The notes under the pieces: generated by a model
The model's input: only the letters and a program-made list of their open reading frames with translations
Database searches by the model: none
What the model was told of the DNA's origin: nothing
Assembly (NCBI RefSeq): GCF_000756815.1
Contig: NZ_CCVW01000002.1
Span: 62,001 to 126,000 of the forward strand
DNA: 64,000 nucleotides
Source: Legionella massiliensis
GTDB taxonomy: Bacteria > Pseudomonadota > Gammaproteobacteria > Legionellales > Legionellaceae
Reading direction: 5' to 3'
Made by a program: the position numbers and the translations under genes
Shown: one piece after another, positions 34,884-43,779 of the stretch
Layout: every line of letters starts with the position of its first letter
How positions within the stretch are numbered: the first letter of the stretch is position 1

Positions 34884-35300
34884 TTATTGACTTTCCTGCG
34901 GAATATTGTCCTTTTGTATGATAGCCTCTGCTTCTACCTCTACTAAACAATCACCTACTAAAGTGGCCTGAATTAAAGTATTAACCGGCCGAATTTGACG
35001 AAACTTATCACCATGAATCTTGGCAACTATTTCCCAATCACCAATATCGCTAACATAAATTCGTGTACGAACAACATCTTTTAACGTACCGCCTAGATGC
35101 GTGATAGCCTTTTCGATTTTATTAAGGATGAAGTGCATTTGTTTTGCGGGATCATCTTTACCAATAATAATACTGTTTGATTCGCTGGCTGTCGTACCTG
35201 CAACATAAATATTATTATCAATACGTATCGCACGTGAGAATCCGGCTATCTCTTCCCAAAGAGTTTCAGTTGAGTATAACTGTTTATTAGTGTTGTTCAT
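34884..35300 (-). CDS. Rid-family (YjgF/YER057c/UK114) protein
   Basis: The 138-residue protein matches the Rid fold: FSRAIRIDNNIYVAGTTASE, then MHFILNKIEKAITHLGGTLK, DVVRTRIYVSDI and NTLIQATLVGDCLVEVEAEA. RidA proteins hydrolyse reactive 2-aminoacrylate and related imines using an Arg in the PARxx motif. Here that position reads PVNT, so the catalytic Arg is replaced by Asn. It probably belongs to another Rid subgroup and may lack classical deaminase activity. It is cytosolic and monocistronic. The ATG at 35300 follows an AGTAGGAG-type site. An IS3 element lies 60 bp upstream of its start. Confidence 0.88.
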   Translation of the reverse strand: MNNTNKQLYSTETLWEEIAGFSRAIRIDNNIYVAGTTASESNSIIIGKDDPAKQMHFILNKIEKAITHLGGTLKDVVRTRIYVSDIGDWEIVAKIHGDKFRQIRPVNTLIQATLVGDCLVEVEAEAIIQKDNIPQESQ

Positions 35301-35400
35301 GCTTACTCCTACTTGCTCAATTGATCCTTGGCATTTTTCAAAACTCTATACACTGTTGCCGGTAAGCCCCCCATTTTTAACTGAAGTTAAAAGTAGAGGA

Positions 35401-35652
35401 TTAGGCAACTAGTGCCAATTTTTGCCTAGGAGGAATGCCTCCAATAGCAGTATTTGGACGTTCATTGTTGTATATCCATAACCATTGTGTCGCATGGTGT
35501 TGTACCTCAGCAATAGATTCAAATAAATATTGGCTTAACCAATCATACCGAACAGTACGGTTATACCGCTCAATATAAGCATTTTGCTGTGGTTTACCTG
35601 GTTGAATAAAGACCAATTGTATTTGATTCTTATCAGCCCATTGTTCTAACAA
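35401..35652 (-). pseudogene. IS3-family orfB, C-terminal fragment
   Basis: The frame [20 protein letters not shown], then [16 protein letters not shown], to the end corresponds to the last third of the orfB at 52447-53274 and holds only the catalytic Glu (YIERYNR). The preceding Asp-containing regions are deleted. Confidence 0.88.
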
Positions 35653-35710
35653 CTTGAAATATCCGTATTAGCCACCGCCTTTCTCGCCAATTCTCGTCGA
35701 CGTGACGGTG

Positions 35711-36028
35711 TTACCACTTTTTTTCAATGGCCTCTTTGAGTATCTCCGCTTTCAATCGTTCCTCCGCATACATCTTTTTAAGCCTGCTATTTTCAGCTTC
35801 CAGCTCTTTTAACCGCGACATCATTGATGCATCCATTCCTCCAAATTTAGCTCGCCATTTGTAAAAGGTTGCTGCGCTTATAACATGCTCTCGGCAGAGT
35901 TCTGAAACAGGGCCGCCGCCTTCGGCTTGTTTTAGAATGGACAGGATTTGGCTATCTGTAAATTTTGATCTTTTCATGAAGAATCTCCTCCTATATAGCG
36001 TATGAGAAAATTCTACTTTTAACATCAC
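35711..36028 (-). CDS. IS3-family orfA
   Basis: The frame of 105 codons includes an upstream extension. The likely start is ATG 35977 ([12 protein letters not shown]) after a GAGGAGATTCTTC site, giving about 88 residues. It is the helix-turn-helix/leucine-zipper protein of IS3 elements ([20 protein letters not shown], then [20 protein letters not shown]). It is nearly identical to the copy at 53268. Without orfB it can at most regulate. Confidence 0.85.
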   Translation of the reverse strand: MMLKVEFSHTLYRRRFFMKRSKFTDSQILSILKQAEGGGPVSELCREHVISAATFYKWRAKFGGMDASMMSRLKELEAENSRLKKMYAEERLKAEILKEAIEKKW

Positions 36029-36213
36029 TTATTTTTCGGGGGGATTACCAAGGACTCCAAATCCCAAAAGTAATATTCTGAAATTAGAGGTTATGCATCA
36101 GGGAGCAGTTTGTAAGTTAGGGATATGCAAGCTAAAATCTTCTGATATCAAACTATAATCTCATTCCAAATGAGAAAACAGGAAATAACCTATGCTGGAA
36201 AAATACTTCATAA

Positions 36214-38592
36214 ATGAGCATTAACATACAAATAAGGCTTCGCCCTATAAGATTTGGTTTTCTAGTAAAGCCGGATGACTCTAAAAATTTAACCAAAATA
36301 TTTGAAATAAATACGTGCTTATGGGGAGGTCAATTTAATCCAATTATCCCCTACTTTTCACGCGTTCCGAGTTGGTGGGAAAGAATAAACTTTAAATTTG
36401 ATAATGCTAAACAAATAATCAATGGGTATCTTGATTTCTTTGAACCTGACTTTTTAGTTGAAGCGGAACCAGGTCTTTCTGAGAAGCTGGGCTTTGATTC
36501 AGACAGAGTCTTACAGCTGCACGAAATTCTCAAATATGATGAACAGAAGCTTCGCAGATTTGGCTTAACTTTAAATGACCTTTATCGCCATTTATATAAT
36601 AAAGAGTTTCAGTTTCAAAAAAGATATAAGCAAAATTTTATTCAAATAAAAGCCGATAAAAAAGAGCTTTCAAGCTTTACTGCTTGTATATTTGGCAACT
36701 TTCCGCGGCAAGATTTACTAGATTATTTTGAAGAAAATTATCAATATGTTTTTGAGCCCTCAATTCTAGTTTTGAATGGCTCCACCCTCAATGAAGTTTA
36801 TAGATCAAACTACATTTCTCCCTTAATGATAGGAAACCAAGAACTTGAAATAAATTACAATGAAAATCAACCGCCTACATTATTTATCTTAGATATAAGC
36901 AAATCAAGGGATTTGATAGATTTTTGGAATTTGCGGGCTATTCATAAGGATATGCTTGCTATACCTCTTCAGTATATCGAGGAATTATCTTCTTTTTGCA
37001 AAGAGTATATTCTCAAGCATCACCGCCCTCTTCCCGGAAACCATAATGGTGTCATGATTCATCCTACCTGTATGTTTTCTCGCTCTATCCCGGAGGGGGA
37101 TATAGAACAAATTCATAAACAATATTTACTTGTAGAATCTGGCTCAAATACAATTCAAACCTGGTATCCTCCAATTTGGCGTGATCAACCAAATTATACT
37201 GTCAGGAAAACACGCCCTATACTAAATTCCAAAACTATCAGCTTAATATCTGCTATAGAGAATAATAATTCTAAAATTCGTTTTGACTCAATATATCCTG
37301 ATTTCTCAATCCACCTCAATGGTTCATACGGGATCGCTAATGTTGTCAAGCTCCGAGACGATACTAATCAAAATCAAATTGCCACAGTGTTTCCCTGTAA
37401 TTACAAAAATTCTTTCTTTTTAAAGTTAGGCTTCTCTACTGATAGTTACCTCTCTACCACTGAAGGAGTTGTTTTTTTCCCAGAATTTCAGAACGTTACT
37501 GAATCCTGGGATTTAGTGGATTGTACTACTGCAGTCAATACTTGGTTTAATCAGAATAACATTAAGGCTGCAGTTTCTGATGCAGGAAGAGCAACACAAC
37601 AAATTATTCAAACTCTTGGTGGCTTCACAGGAGTTTCTTCGATAGCTCATAGAGAAATTGTTAAATTACTTAATAAAATTTCCCAAAAACCGATTACACG
37701 CAGTGCTCAATATCAGAAGTTTCAAAATGCAGTATATAAAGCCATTAAAAATACTTCCCAGAAGGAAAATGTTTTTAAACGACTGATCGAGAAAAAAGCA
37801 GTAGAACTTGGGTTAGAGGTAAAGTGTGATAATTGTGGAAATTGGAGCTGGTATTATGTAAATCAACTTGACTATGAATTAACTTGCGACCTTTGTTTAA
37901 AGAAATATCCTTTCCCAATTACCTGCCCATCAAAAAACAAATGGTCTTATAGAGTTATTGGACCATTCGCATTACCGGATTATTCACGAGGCGGCTATTC
38001 AGCATCTCTTGCTATTCGATTCTTTGCAAACCTAGGTTTAAGGAGCTCTAATCTAACGTGGTCAGCCGGCCAAGAGCTATCACTACCTTCAAGAGAAAAA
38101 GTAGAAGCAGATTTTATACTTTGGTATCAACGTCAAACTCATGTAGGCCCTAACTACCAAACTGAAATTATTTTTGGAGAGGCCAAAAGTTTTGGTAAAG
38201 AGATATTTGAACAAGATGATATTGATAAAATGAAGCTACTGGCTGAAACATTTCCTGGATCAATTTTAGTATTCGCTACTATGAAAAAACCAGAAGACCT
38301 TTCAAGTAAAGAAATTATTAAACTAAGAAAACTTTCAGAATGGGGCCGTTCGTATAATAAAGAACGTAAACAATCAAGAGCACCAGTAATTATTTTGACA
38401 GGTACAGAATTATTTGCAGGCTATTCGATTCAACAATCTTGGATAGAAAAAGGAGGAAACTTCAAAAAATTGGCTGAATCGTATAGTCCTTATATTCAAA
38501 ACTTAAGGATTTTAGCCGATCTCACACAGCAACTATATCTCTCCATGGAATCATATAATAAATGGCTCGAAGATAAATGGAAAAAAAAGTAG
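36214..38592 (+). CDS. Large zinc-ribbon and PD-(D/E)XK-like protein, candidate defence gene
   Basis: The 792-residue soluble protein has no signal peptide. The N-terminus RLRPIRFGFLVKPDDSKNL, then NTCLWGGQFNPIIP, looks like a conserved domain that I cannot name. Residues 538-561 hold a four-Cys zinc ribbon (CDNCGNW and CDLCL). Residues about 625-690 fit a PD-(D/E)XK nuclease: D633 in EADFILWYQR, then E656 and K658 in IIFGEAKSFG. The C-terminal 100 residues are helical. Such a layout is usual in restriction-like or abortive-infection proteins, so a role against foreign DNA is likely but inferred. It converges, 19 bp apart, on a tyrosine recombinase gene. An IS3 relic lies upstream. ATG 36214 has no strong ribosome site. 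Confidence 0.65.
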   Translation: MSINIQIRLRPIRFGFLVKPDDSKNLTKIFEINTCLWGGQFNPIIPYFSRVPSWWERINFKFDNAKQIINGYLDFFEPDFLVEAEPGLSEKLGFDSDRVLQLHEILKYDEQKLRRFGLTLNDLYRHLYNKEFQFQKRYKQNFIQIKADKKELSSFTACIFGNFPRQDLLDYFEENYQYVFEPSILVLNGSTLNEVYRSNYISPLMIGNQELEINYNENQPPTLFILDISKSRDLIDFWNLRAIHKDMLAIPLQYIEELSSFCKEYILKHHRPLPGNHNGVMIHPTCMFSRSIPEGDIEQIHKQYLLVESGSNTIQTWYPPIWRDQPNYTVRKTRPILNSKTISLISAIENNNSKIRFDSIYPDFSIHLNGSYGIANVVKLRDDTNQNQIATVFPCNYKNSFFLKLGFSTDSYLSTTEGVVFFPEFQNVTESWDLVDCTTAVNTWFNQNNIKAAVSDAGRATQQIIQTLGGFTGVSSIAHREIVKLLNKISQKPITRSAQYQKFQNAVYKAIKNTSQKENVFKRLIEKKAVELGLEVKCDNCGNWSWYYVNQLDYELTCDLCLKKYPFPITCPSKNKWSYRVIGPFALPDYSRGGYSASLAIRFFANLGLRSSNLTWSAGQELSLPSREKVEADFILWYQRQTHVGPNYQTEIIFGEAKSFGKEIFEQDDIDKMKLLAETFPGSILVFATMKKPEDLSSKEIIKLRKLSEWGRSYNKERKQSRAPVIILTGTELFAGYSIQQSWIEKGGNFKKLAESYSPYIQNLRILADLTQQLYLSMESYNKWLEDKWKKK

Positions 38593-38611
38593 TAGTGGCA
38601 TAAAGAGCCAT

Positions 38612-39622
38612 TTAAGAAATAAACAGCTCTTCAATTGTAGCTTGCATTTCTTCCTGACTAGGTTTGGCATAACGAAAAATTTCTTTAATCGACACATTAC
38701 CGCTGATTTCTTGCGCGAAATGCACGCCATGTTTATCAGTCACTCTCTTTAAAAAAGTATGTCTTAATTTATGAGGAGTAAACTCAAATTTTTCATGATC
38801 AGGCAAAAAAGCCAAAGCTTGCTTTAATACTCGCTGGCAAATCCGATACACATCCAAGGTCTTGAGGCGAACTCCATAACGACTTACAAATAATGGCTCT
38901 TCTGGCTCAGGGCTTCTTGCCTCAAGATAACTCTCTAGTACTCCCCTCGCTTCTTGCGGCAATGGGATTTTATTAGATACCCGCTTTGATTTATGGCGCA
39001 GAACCTGATGAAGCCCCTTACTATGATACTGATAGACATCCAGCGTAACTAATTCTGACTCTCGAAGGCCTGTACTCAACAAGGTATAAAAAATTGCCGC
39101 CTCCATTAATGGGTTTTGGTTTTTGCGAGTACAACTTTTTAATCGTTGTTCACAAGCTGATTTTAAGCGCATCAATTGTTTGGAGGTTAGGCCATTCCAA
39201 TCCGGCGCATCAGTTTGTAGATCTTTGACTTGAGCAAGTGGGTCACCAGCTAGCAATGGGCGTTGTTTATGTAACCATCGACCAACATGACGAATTGTTG
39301 CCATTGTTCTATTCACCGAAGTTGCTTTATAAGGTTTGCCTGTTTTTTCCGAAACTGTTTGGCAAAGTTGTCGCTGAAATTGTTTGCTTACAGCCGGCGT
39401 CCAACTATCAACCAGATCATGCCCTACTTCATTTTGAAAGAAACTTATAAATTTGGACAAATCTTTCATTTTCGCTTGTTCAGTTTTTTCGGGCGCCCCT
39501 TTCACATGCACTGAGTAATAATAGGACAACCATGCTGAAAGCGAATTGGTTTCAAAATGAACAGCCAAAGGATGGCTAATCTTATCTATCACAAACTTTT
39601 GAGTTTTCACATTTTCTGTCAT
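38612..39622 (-). CDS. Tyrosine recombinase/integrase
   Basis: The 336-residue protein has the SAM-like core-binding domain (about 25-120) and the catalytic domain. R187 lies in STGLRESEL, the Lys in RHKSKRVSNK, H284 and R287 in TPHKLRHTF, and the nucleophile Tyr318 in IFRYAKPS. The second His of the usual H/W position is not clear (ISGNVSIKE). It is of the Xer/phage-integrase type and could mobilise a small island. No attachment-site repeats were detected nearby. It converges with the 792-residue gene, and the two may form one mobile module. Confidence 0.88.
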   Translation of the reverse strand: MTENVKTQKFVIDKISHPLAVHFETNSLSAWLSYYYSVHVKGAPEKTEQAKMKDLSKFISFFQNEVGHDLVDSWTPAVSKQFQRQLCQTVSEKTGKPYKATSVNRTMATIRHVGRWLHKQRPLLAGDPLAQVKDLQTDAPDWNGLTSKQLMRLKSACEQRLKSCTRKNQNPLMEAAIFYTLLSTGLRESELVTLDVYQYHSKGLHQVLRHKSKRVSNKIPLPQEARGVLESYLEARSPEPEEPLFVSRYGVRLKTLDVYRICQRVLKQALAFLPDHEKFEFTPHKLRHTFLKRVTDKHGVHFAQEISGNVSIKEIFRYAKPSQEEMQATIEELFIS

Positions 39623-39832
39623 TTTTGCCGCTCAATGAATTCAAGGGATCATTAATTGGCATTGTAAGCTATTTCGCCACTTTGAGATAGATAAGGTACG
39701 TTATCTATCTCTAATACTAATATAACCATAATTTACTTTGCACGTCCTTCTTTTCGTATTTTATATACACCTGCTTGACATATACCTTTTTTAGAGCCAA
39801 AATACCTCTTTTAGAGGCATCGAGAGTCTACC

Positions 39833-40396
39833 GTGAAATCAAGAATAAATAAAACCCGGTATGCCGTATTGGGAATGTTGTCCTTCTCACCCAAATCTGG
39901 GTATGAGATAAGCAAGGACATTCAAAACAGTACCAACTATTTTTGGTCAGAAAGTGATGGGCAACTTTATCCGATTCTGAAACAGCTGACTGAGGAAGGA
40001 TTGGTGGTTTGTATTGAATCTGAAACTTTGCCGGGCAAACGCAGTAAAAAAATATATGAACTGACTGACGAAGGCCATGCGGCATTGCAGGATTGGTTAC
40101 GTCAACCCCCGGTGACGTTTACGGTGCGTAACGAGTTTTTACTGCAGCTATTTTTTGGTCATGAACTGTCATGGCAGGAGAACCGGGATAAAATCCAGGC
40201 ACTGCAAACGCAGTTAACGCAGGAGCTGGCGGTATATGATTCTATCGAAATACGGATTAAAGAAAACAGCCAAGATCCTACCTGGCTACTGATGGCTCTG
40301 GCCTATGGTCAATTTGCCACAAAAGCAGAAATTGCCTGGTGCGAAGAGATGATTCATCAACTGGAACAGCAATATGGGAAGGGGAAAAATGAGTAA
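39833..40396 (+). CDS. PadR-family transcriptional regulator
   Basis: The 187-residue protein has the PadR winged helix at residues 8-90 (TRYAVLGMLSFSPKSGYEIS, then DGQLYPILKQLTEEGLV, then RSKKIYELTDEGHAALQDWL). A C-terminal helical dimerisation part of the Vir-regulator type follows (about 95-180). PadR proteins usually repress a neighbouring gene until a small ligand binds. The gene overlaps the carotenoid oxygenase gene by 8 bp, so the two are co-transcribed and the oxygenase is its likely target. The start is ATG at 39833; the upstream ribosome site is weak. Confidence 0.9.
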   Translation: MKSRINKTRYAVLGMLSFSPKSGYEISKDIQNSTNYFWSESDGQLYPILKQLTEEGLVVCIESETLPGKRSKKIYELTDEGHAALQDWLRQPPVTFTVRNEFLLQLFFGHELSWQENRDKIQALQTQLTQELAVYDSIEIRIKENSQDPTWLLMALAYGQFATKAEIAWCEEMIHQLEQQYGKGKNE

Positions 40397-41711
40397 TGGT
40401 GATAATCCATTTTTGCATGGAGTATTTGCTCCGTGGAGAAAAGAAGAAACTTTACAGAAGCTGGAAGTAGTTGGCCGTATCCCTACTGATTTGCAAGGGG
40501 TATTACTTCGCAATGGTCCCAATCCGCAGTTTGAACCACTGGCTTCCTCTCACTGGTTTGATGGGGATGGCATGATACATGCCATCCGGATAAAAGAAGG
40601 ACAGGCAAGTTATGATAATCGCTGGGTGAGAACAGACCGATTTCTCCAAGAACGAGCTGCAGGCAGGTCATTGCCTGACTTGGATCATACTACTGCGAAT
40701 ACCAATATTATTATGTATCAAAACCAGATCCTTGCTTTAAATGAGGGAGAGGTTCCTACCGAAATGCAATTGTCTAACCTGGATACTTTGGGGCATTTTA
40801 CGTTTGGTGGACAAATCACACGTGCTTTAACCGCTCATCCACGGTTTGATCATCAGCGTAAGGAGTTTTTAACCTACAGTTATACGGATCCAGATGGGCA
40901 TTTGCTGTATTACCGTCTGGACTATCAACAGCGTTTGATTGCACATCACAAGATTGACTGGCCTTATACGTCAATGATTCATGACTTTATTAACACTGAA
41001 CATTATGTGATTTTCCCCATCTTTCCCTGCACACTGAGCTTTGAACGTGCACGACGAGGGGAAAGTGTTTTTATGTGGGAAGGAGATCAGCTCAATACCC
41101 TTTTTATTGTGACCGATCGTCAGGGTAAGGAAGTCATGCGTATCGAAACTGATCCCTGCTACGTTTACCATTTTGGCAATGCCTGGGAGCAAGGAAATTG
41201 TATTATGATCGATGCACTCGTTTCTAAAATCGAGCCTCTAATGCCAGACAGACGCGGTAAAACAGCTTCTGCAAAGGAAGGAGCGGCACGTTTGGGCCGA
41301 TGGTGTATTAATCTTGAAAAACGCTCTATTCAATTGGAGTTTTTAGACGAAACCACAGGAGAATTTCCACGTTTTGATGAGCGCTTTAATGGCTATGGCT
41401 ATCGTCATCTATATATGAACGGTCAGAAAAATTCTGAGGGTCTTTTTGATCGGATTGTGCATTATGATTTACAAAAGGAAATACTTGTCGTACATGAGTT
41501 TGGACAAGATGTTCCAACTGAGCCTGTATTTGTACCCCGTTCACCGGAAGAAGGTGATGGTTATGTCTTGGCCGTCGTATATCGTACTCAGGAAGATCGC
41601 AGCGATGTAGTCATTTTGGACGCGCAACAGATCGACGCAGAACCTCTTGCGGTGATCAGAATTCCACACCGAATTCCCTTTGGATTTCATGGGAATTTCA
41701 TAAGTTTATAG
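40389..41711 (+). CDS. Carotenoid cleavage oxygenase family protein
   Basis: I choose ATG 40389, which follows GGAAGGGGAAAA and overlaps the padR stop, over ATG 40374. The 440-residue protein keeps the four iron-binding His residues of the RPE65/NCED/CCO family: His150 (ALTAHPRFD), His198 (SMIHDFINT), His261 (CYVYHFGNAW) and His434 (GFHGNF). It also has the N-terminal GxxxRNGPNPQ signature. Members cleave carotenoids, apocarotenoids or stilbenes with Fe(II) and oxygen in the cytosol. No carotenoid synthesis gene is in the window, so the substrate may be host-derived. It ends the padR operon; the inverted repeat at 41733 may terminate it. Confidence 0.92.
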   Translation: MSNGDNPFLHGVFAPWRKEETLQKLEVVGRIPTDLQGVLLRNGPNPQFEPLASSHWFDGDGMIHAIRIKEGQASYDNRWVRTDRFLQERAAGRSLPDLDHTTANTNIIMYQNQILALNEGEVPTEMQLSNLDTLGHFTFGGQITRALTAHPRFDHQRKEFLTYSYTDPDGHLLYYRLDYQQRLIAHHKIDWPYTSMIHDFINTEHYVIFPIFPCTLSFERARRGESVFMWEGDQLNTLFIVTDRQGKEVMRIETDPCYVYHFGNAWEQGNCIMIDALVSKIEPLMPDRRGKTASAKEGAARLGRWCINLEKRSIQLEFLDETTGEFPRFDERFNGYGYRHLYMNGQKNSEGLFDRIVHYDLQKEILVVHEFGQDVPTEPVFVPRSPEEGDGYVLAVVYRTQEDRSDVVILDAQQIDAEPLAVIRIPHRIPFGFHGNFISL

Positions 41712-41732
41712 CCAAAGTTCAGCGAATATGTC

Positions 41733-41791
41733 GGGTCGGACCAAAAATATGTAATCCTTTTGTTTTATATATAATATTTTTGGTCTGACCC
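41733..41791. repeat. Inverted repeat between convergent genes
   Basis: GGGTCGGACCAAAAATAT and its near-complement ATATTTTTGGTCTGACCC form 18-bp arms around an AT-rich 23-base loop. It lies between the convergent carotenoid oxygenase and SET genes and could serve as a two-way terminator. The tip GGGTCTGACCC also occurs near 28535. Confidence 0.55.
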
Positions 41792-41821
41792 TATTGTCGG
41801 ATATACCTAAAAACCCGACTC

Positions 41822-43270
41822 TTAGAAGGAAAGGCTTTTCACCTCAGTGCTGGTGATTTGACTGGATACTTTGTCGGCATTATAAATTTTCATAGCACCA
41901 ATAATTTCTCTGCGCATCTCTTGTAATTGCTTAGCATAAAAGTCCTTGCTTTCTGTATAATCAAGGGCCATTTTTACTGCTAAAAATACTTTATCTGCAG
42001 TCATCGATTCTGTAATTTGGCCCAAAATTCTGTCAATGTAAGGTACTTTAGCCTTGGCGGAAACACTGCCTTCAAAGCTGTTCTTTAGCCAATGCTTTAA
42101 CAATATAGAATGGATATTATTAATAAACTTACTTTGATAATTTTCAGTAGAACTTTGGACTTGATTGCTTTTAATTAACCAATTTAAGAAATGAAATGAG
42201 ATGGAATTTGGTGCTCCATTTTGCTTTTGAAGTTCTTCAATCACCATGGGAATTAATTTTTTAAGTGATAATTGAACGATGTTCTTTGTATTGGCATCCT
42301 GAATAATATAGGGTTCATTTGCTAAAATGTGCTCCATAACCTCGTTAAATGGTAACGATATAGCCTCTCCGCTTAAAACTAGATTTATATTTAATCGTTC
42401 ATATTTTGTAGGATCGAGAACTTCTGCATGCTTAGTAAATAGTAAAGGTTCTATTTGACTACACTGATAAGCCTTTGCCCAATAATTAGCACCATAATCA
42501 AAACCAAATTGTGAGTTAGGTAAAACATCTTCCTTAGTAATGAGTATGACTAGAGGCATTCCCTCATAGACGAAATTATAGGCATCAACATTAGCAGTGG
42601 CAATATCTTGCAATTGAAGGCTAGAATCGAACTTAAATTCTTTAGAAAGGCTCTCTGCATCAGGAAAATGCTGTACAAAACGTGCATGATTCCCCTGAAA
42701 TCCATTTATTACCCCCCTTGCTCCTGAAGAGTAATTTTTAAATAGAGGATGAGCTGGGACTGTGTACCCATAACCCGAAAAATTCGCTACCCCTGATAGT
42801 GAGGCATCCATGATTCCAGAATAACAAGCGATTGCGGTCCCTTTCTTTAAAATTCCTGGGCCTCTCCAAAATAAACCTTTCCCCACTTGGTCATTGATAT
42901 CACATACAACTAGATTAGGTATAACTGTTTCAACTTGTTTCAAATACTTTTCAGCTGCTTTTTTCTGTTGTTGAATTAGAGCTGGAAGATTAGATATCTT
43001 GTTTAAAATAAAGGATTCATTAATAGATTCTTGCGGGTAACGTTCTGAGTAAACTGCATAACCACAAGCTAAGGTATGCAATTTCCCTTTCTGCTTTTGG
43101 TAAGATTGCACCAAAGTATCTTCAATCAGTAAATCATCATGCCACTCAAAATTAAACTGCATTGCAAACTCTTGAGGGCTAATTTCTATAATATCATCAT
43201 TGCCACAAAGCGGTTTGGAAGAGTAGTTAACTGTATGTGTTTTTGGAAGATCTAACACTGTTGAAGGCAT
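41822..43270 (-). CDS. SET-domain protein, candidate effector methyltransferase
   Basis: The 482-residue protein has no signal peptide. Residues about 118-264 carry the SET pattern: DQVGKGLFWRGPGILKKGTA, ACYSGIMD, NHARFVQHFPDA (194-205), and ITKEDVLPNSQFGFDYGANY (about 245-263) with the catalytic Tyr at 259. SET enzymes transfer methyl groups from S-adenosylmethionine to Lys residues. Legionella RomA/LegAS4 uses a SET domain to methylate host histones, so an effector acting on host proteins is plausible. The remaining 220 residues are helical and unrecognised. The gene is monocistronic, with ATG 43270 after an AAGGATA site. Confidence 0.7.
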   Translation of the reverse strand: MPSTVLDLPKTHTVNYSSKPLCGNDDIIEISPQEFAMQFNFEWHDDLLIEDTLVQSYQKQKGKLHTLACGYAVYSERYPQESINESFILNKISNLPALIQQQKKAAEKYLKQVETVIPNLVVCDINDQVGKGLFWRGPGILKKGTAIACYSGIMDASLSGVANFSGYGYTVPAHPLFKNYSSGARGVINGFQGNHARFVQHFPDAESLSKEFKFDSSLQLQDIATANVDAYNFVYEGMPLVILITKEDVLPNSQFGFDYGANYWAKAYQCSQIEPLLFTKHAEVLDPTKYERLNINLVLSGEAISLPFNEVMEHILANEPYIIQDANTKNIVQLSLKKLIPMVIEELQKQNGAPNSISFHFLNWLIKSNQVQSSTENYQSKFINNIHSILLKHWLKNSFEGSVSAKAKVPYIDRILGQITESMTADKVFLAVKMALDYTESKDFYAKQLQEMRREIIGAMKIYNADKVSSQITSTEVKSLSF

Positions 43271-43508
43271 ATAGTATCCTTTGAGTTATTTTAGAGCAGC
43301 ATAGTATATATGAATTTGAAATTTATTTAAACTTAGTGTTTAATAAAAATCTAATTTTTGTTCGCACTGAGCAACTCAGCCCCTTTGGGACAAATATCAG
43401 GAAGGACTTCGAATCAGAAGCCCCTTATCCGCCCTTCGGGCACCTTTTCTCCACGCTTAAGTGAAGGAAATAATGAAAACCGTTCTTTGAGAGAATTATT
43501 TGATGTAG

Positions 43509-43542
43509 GCTGACCTTTCAGCAGCCTTGCAGAAAGGTCAGC
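43509..43542. repeat. Palindrome of the TGCAGAAAGGTCAG type
   Basis: GCTGACCTTTC and GAAAGGTCAGC are perfect 11-bp arms around a 12-base centre containing CTTGC. It is the third copy of the family at 6581 and 7863. It is the only structure I see in the 43271-43779 gap. Confidence 0.5.
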
Positions 43543-43779
43543 GTTGAATCCGAGTACAATTAATCCGAATGTAAAATCCGCCACAAAGCAGAAATAAAAA
43601 CTATACCTGCTCTCAAAAAACGACCTTTCCTTAAGACTTCATTTTGGCGATTAGTTCTCAAAATTCCTAATTAATAAAGGAAGTTGTAAAATAATTTTAT
43701 GCATATTCACAGTCTGTGTCCCATTGTTTACTTATGCGATTTATTTCCATTTAAAATTTGGCAAACAAGTACAAGACCT

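Larger units (their letters stand above)
35361..36049 (-). mobile_element. IS3-family (IS407-like) element, internally deleted
   Basis: The ends GGTAAGCCCCCC (left) and, complementary, GGTAATCCCCCC (right) are those of the complete copy at 52407-53606. orfA is complete (35711-36028). orfB keeps only its last 83 codons (35401-35652) and a few of its first. About 510 bp including two catalytic residues are gone. No target duplication is visible. Confidence 0.88.

Noticed and set aside
36001-36213. A separate promoter-linked small gene upstream of the 792-residue protein
   Set aside because: Only the IS3 end and AT-rich DNA are present; no frame with a ribosome site was found.
38593-39832. Attachment-site repeats for the tyrosine recombinase
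   Set aside because: No direct repeat or tRNA end was seen near the gene, so no att site is claimed.
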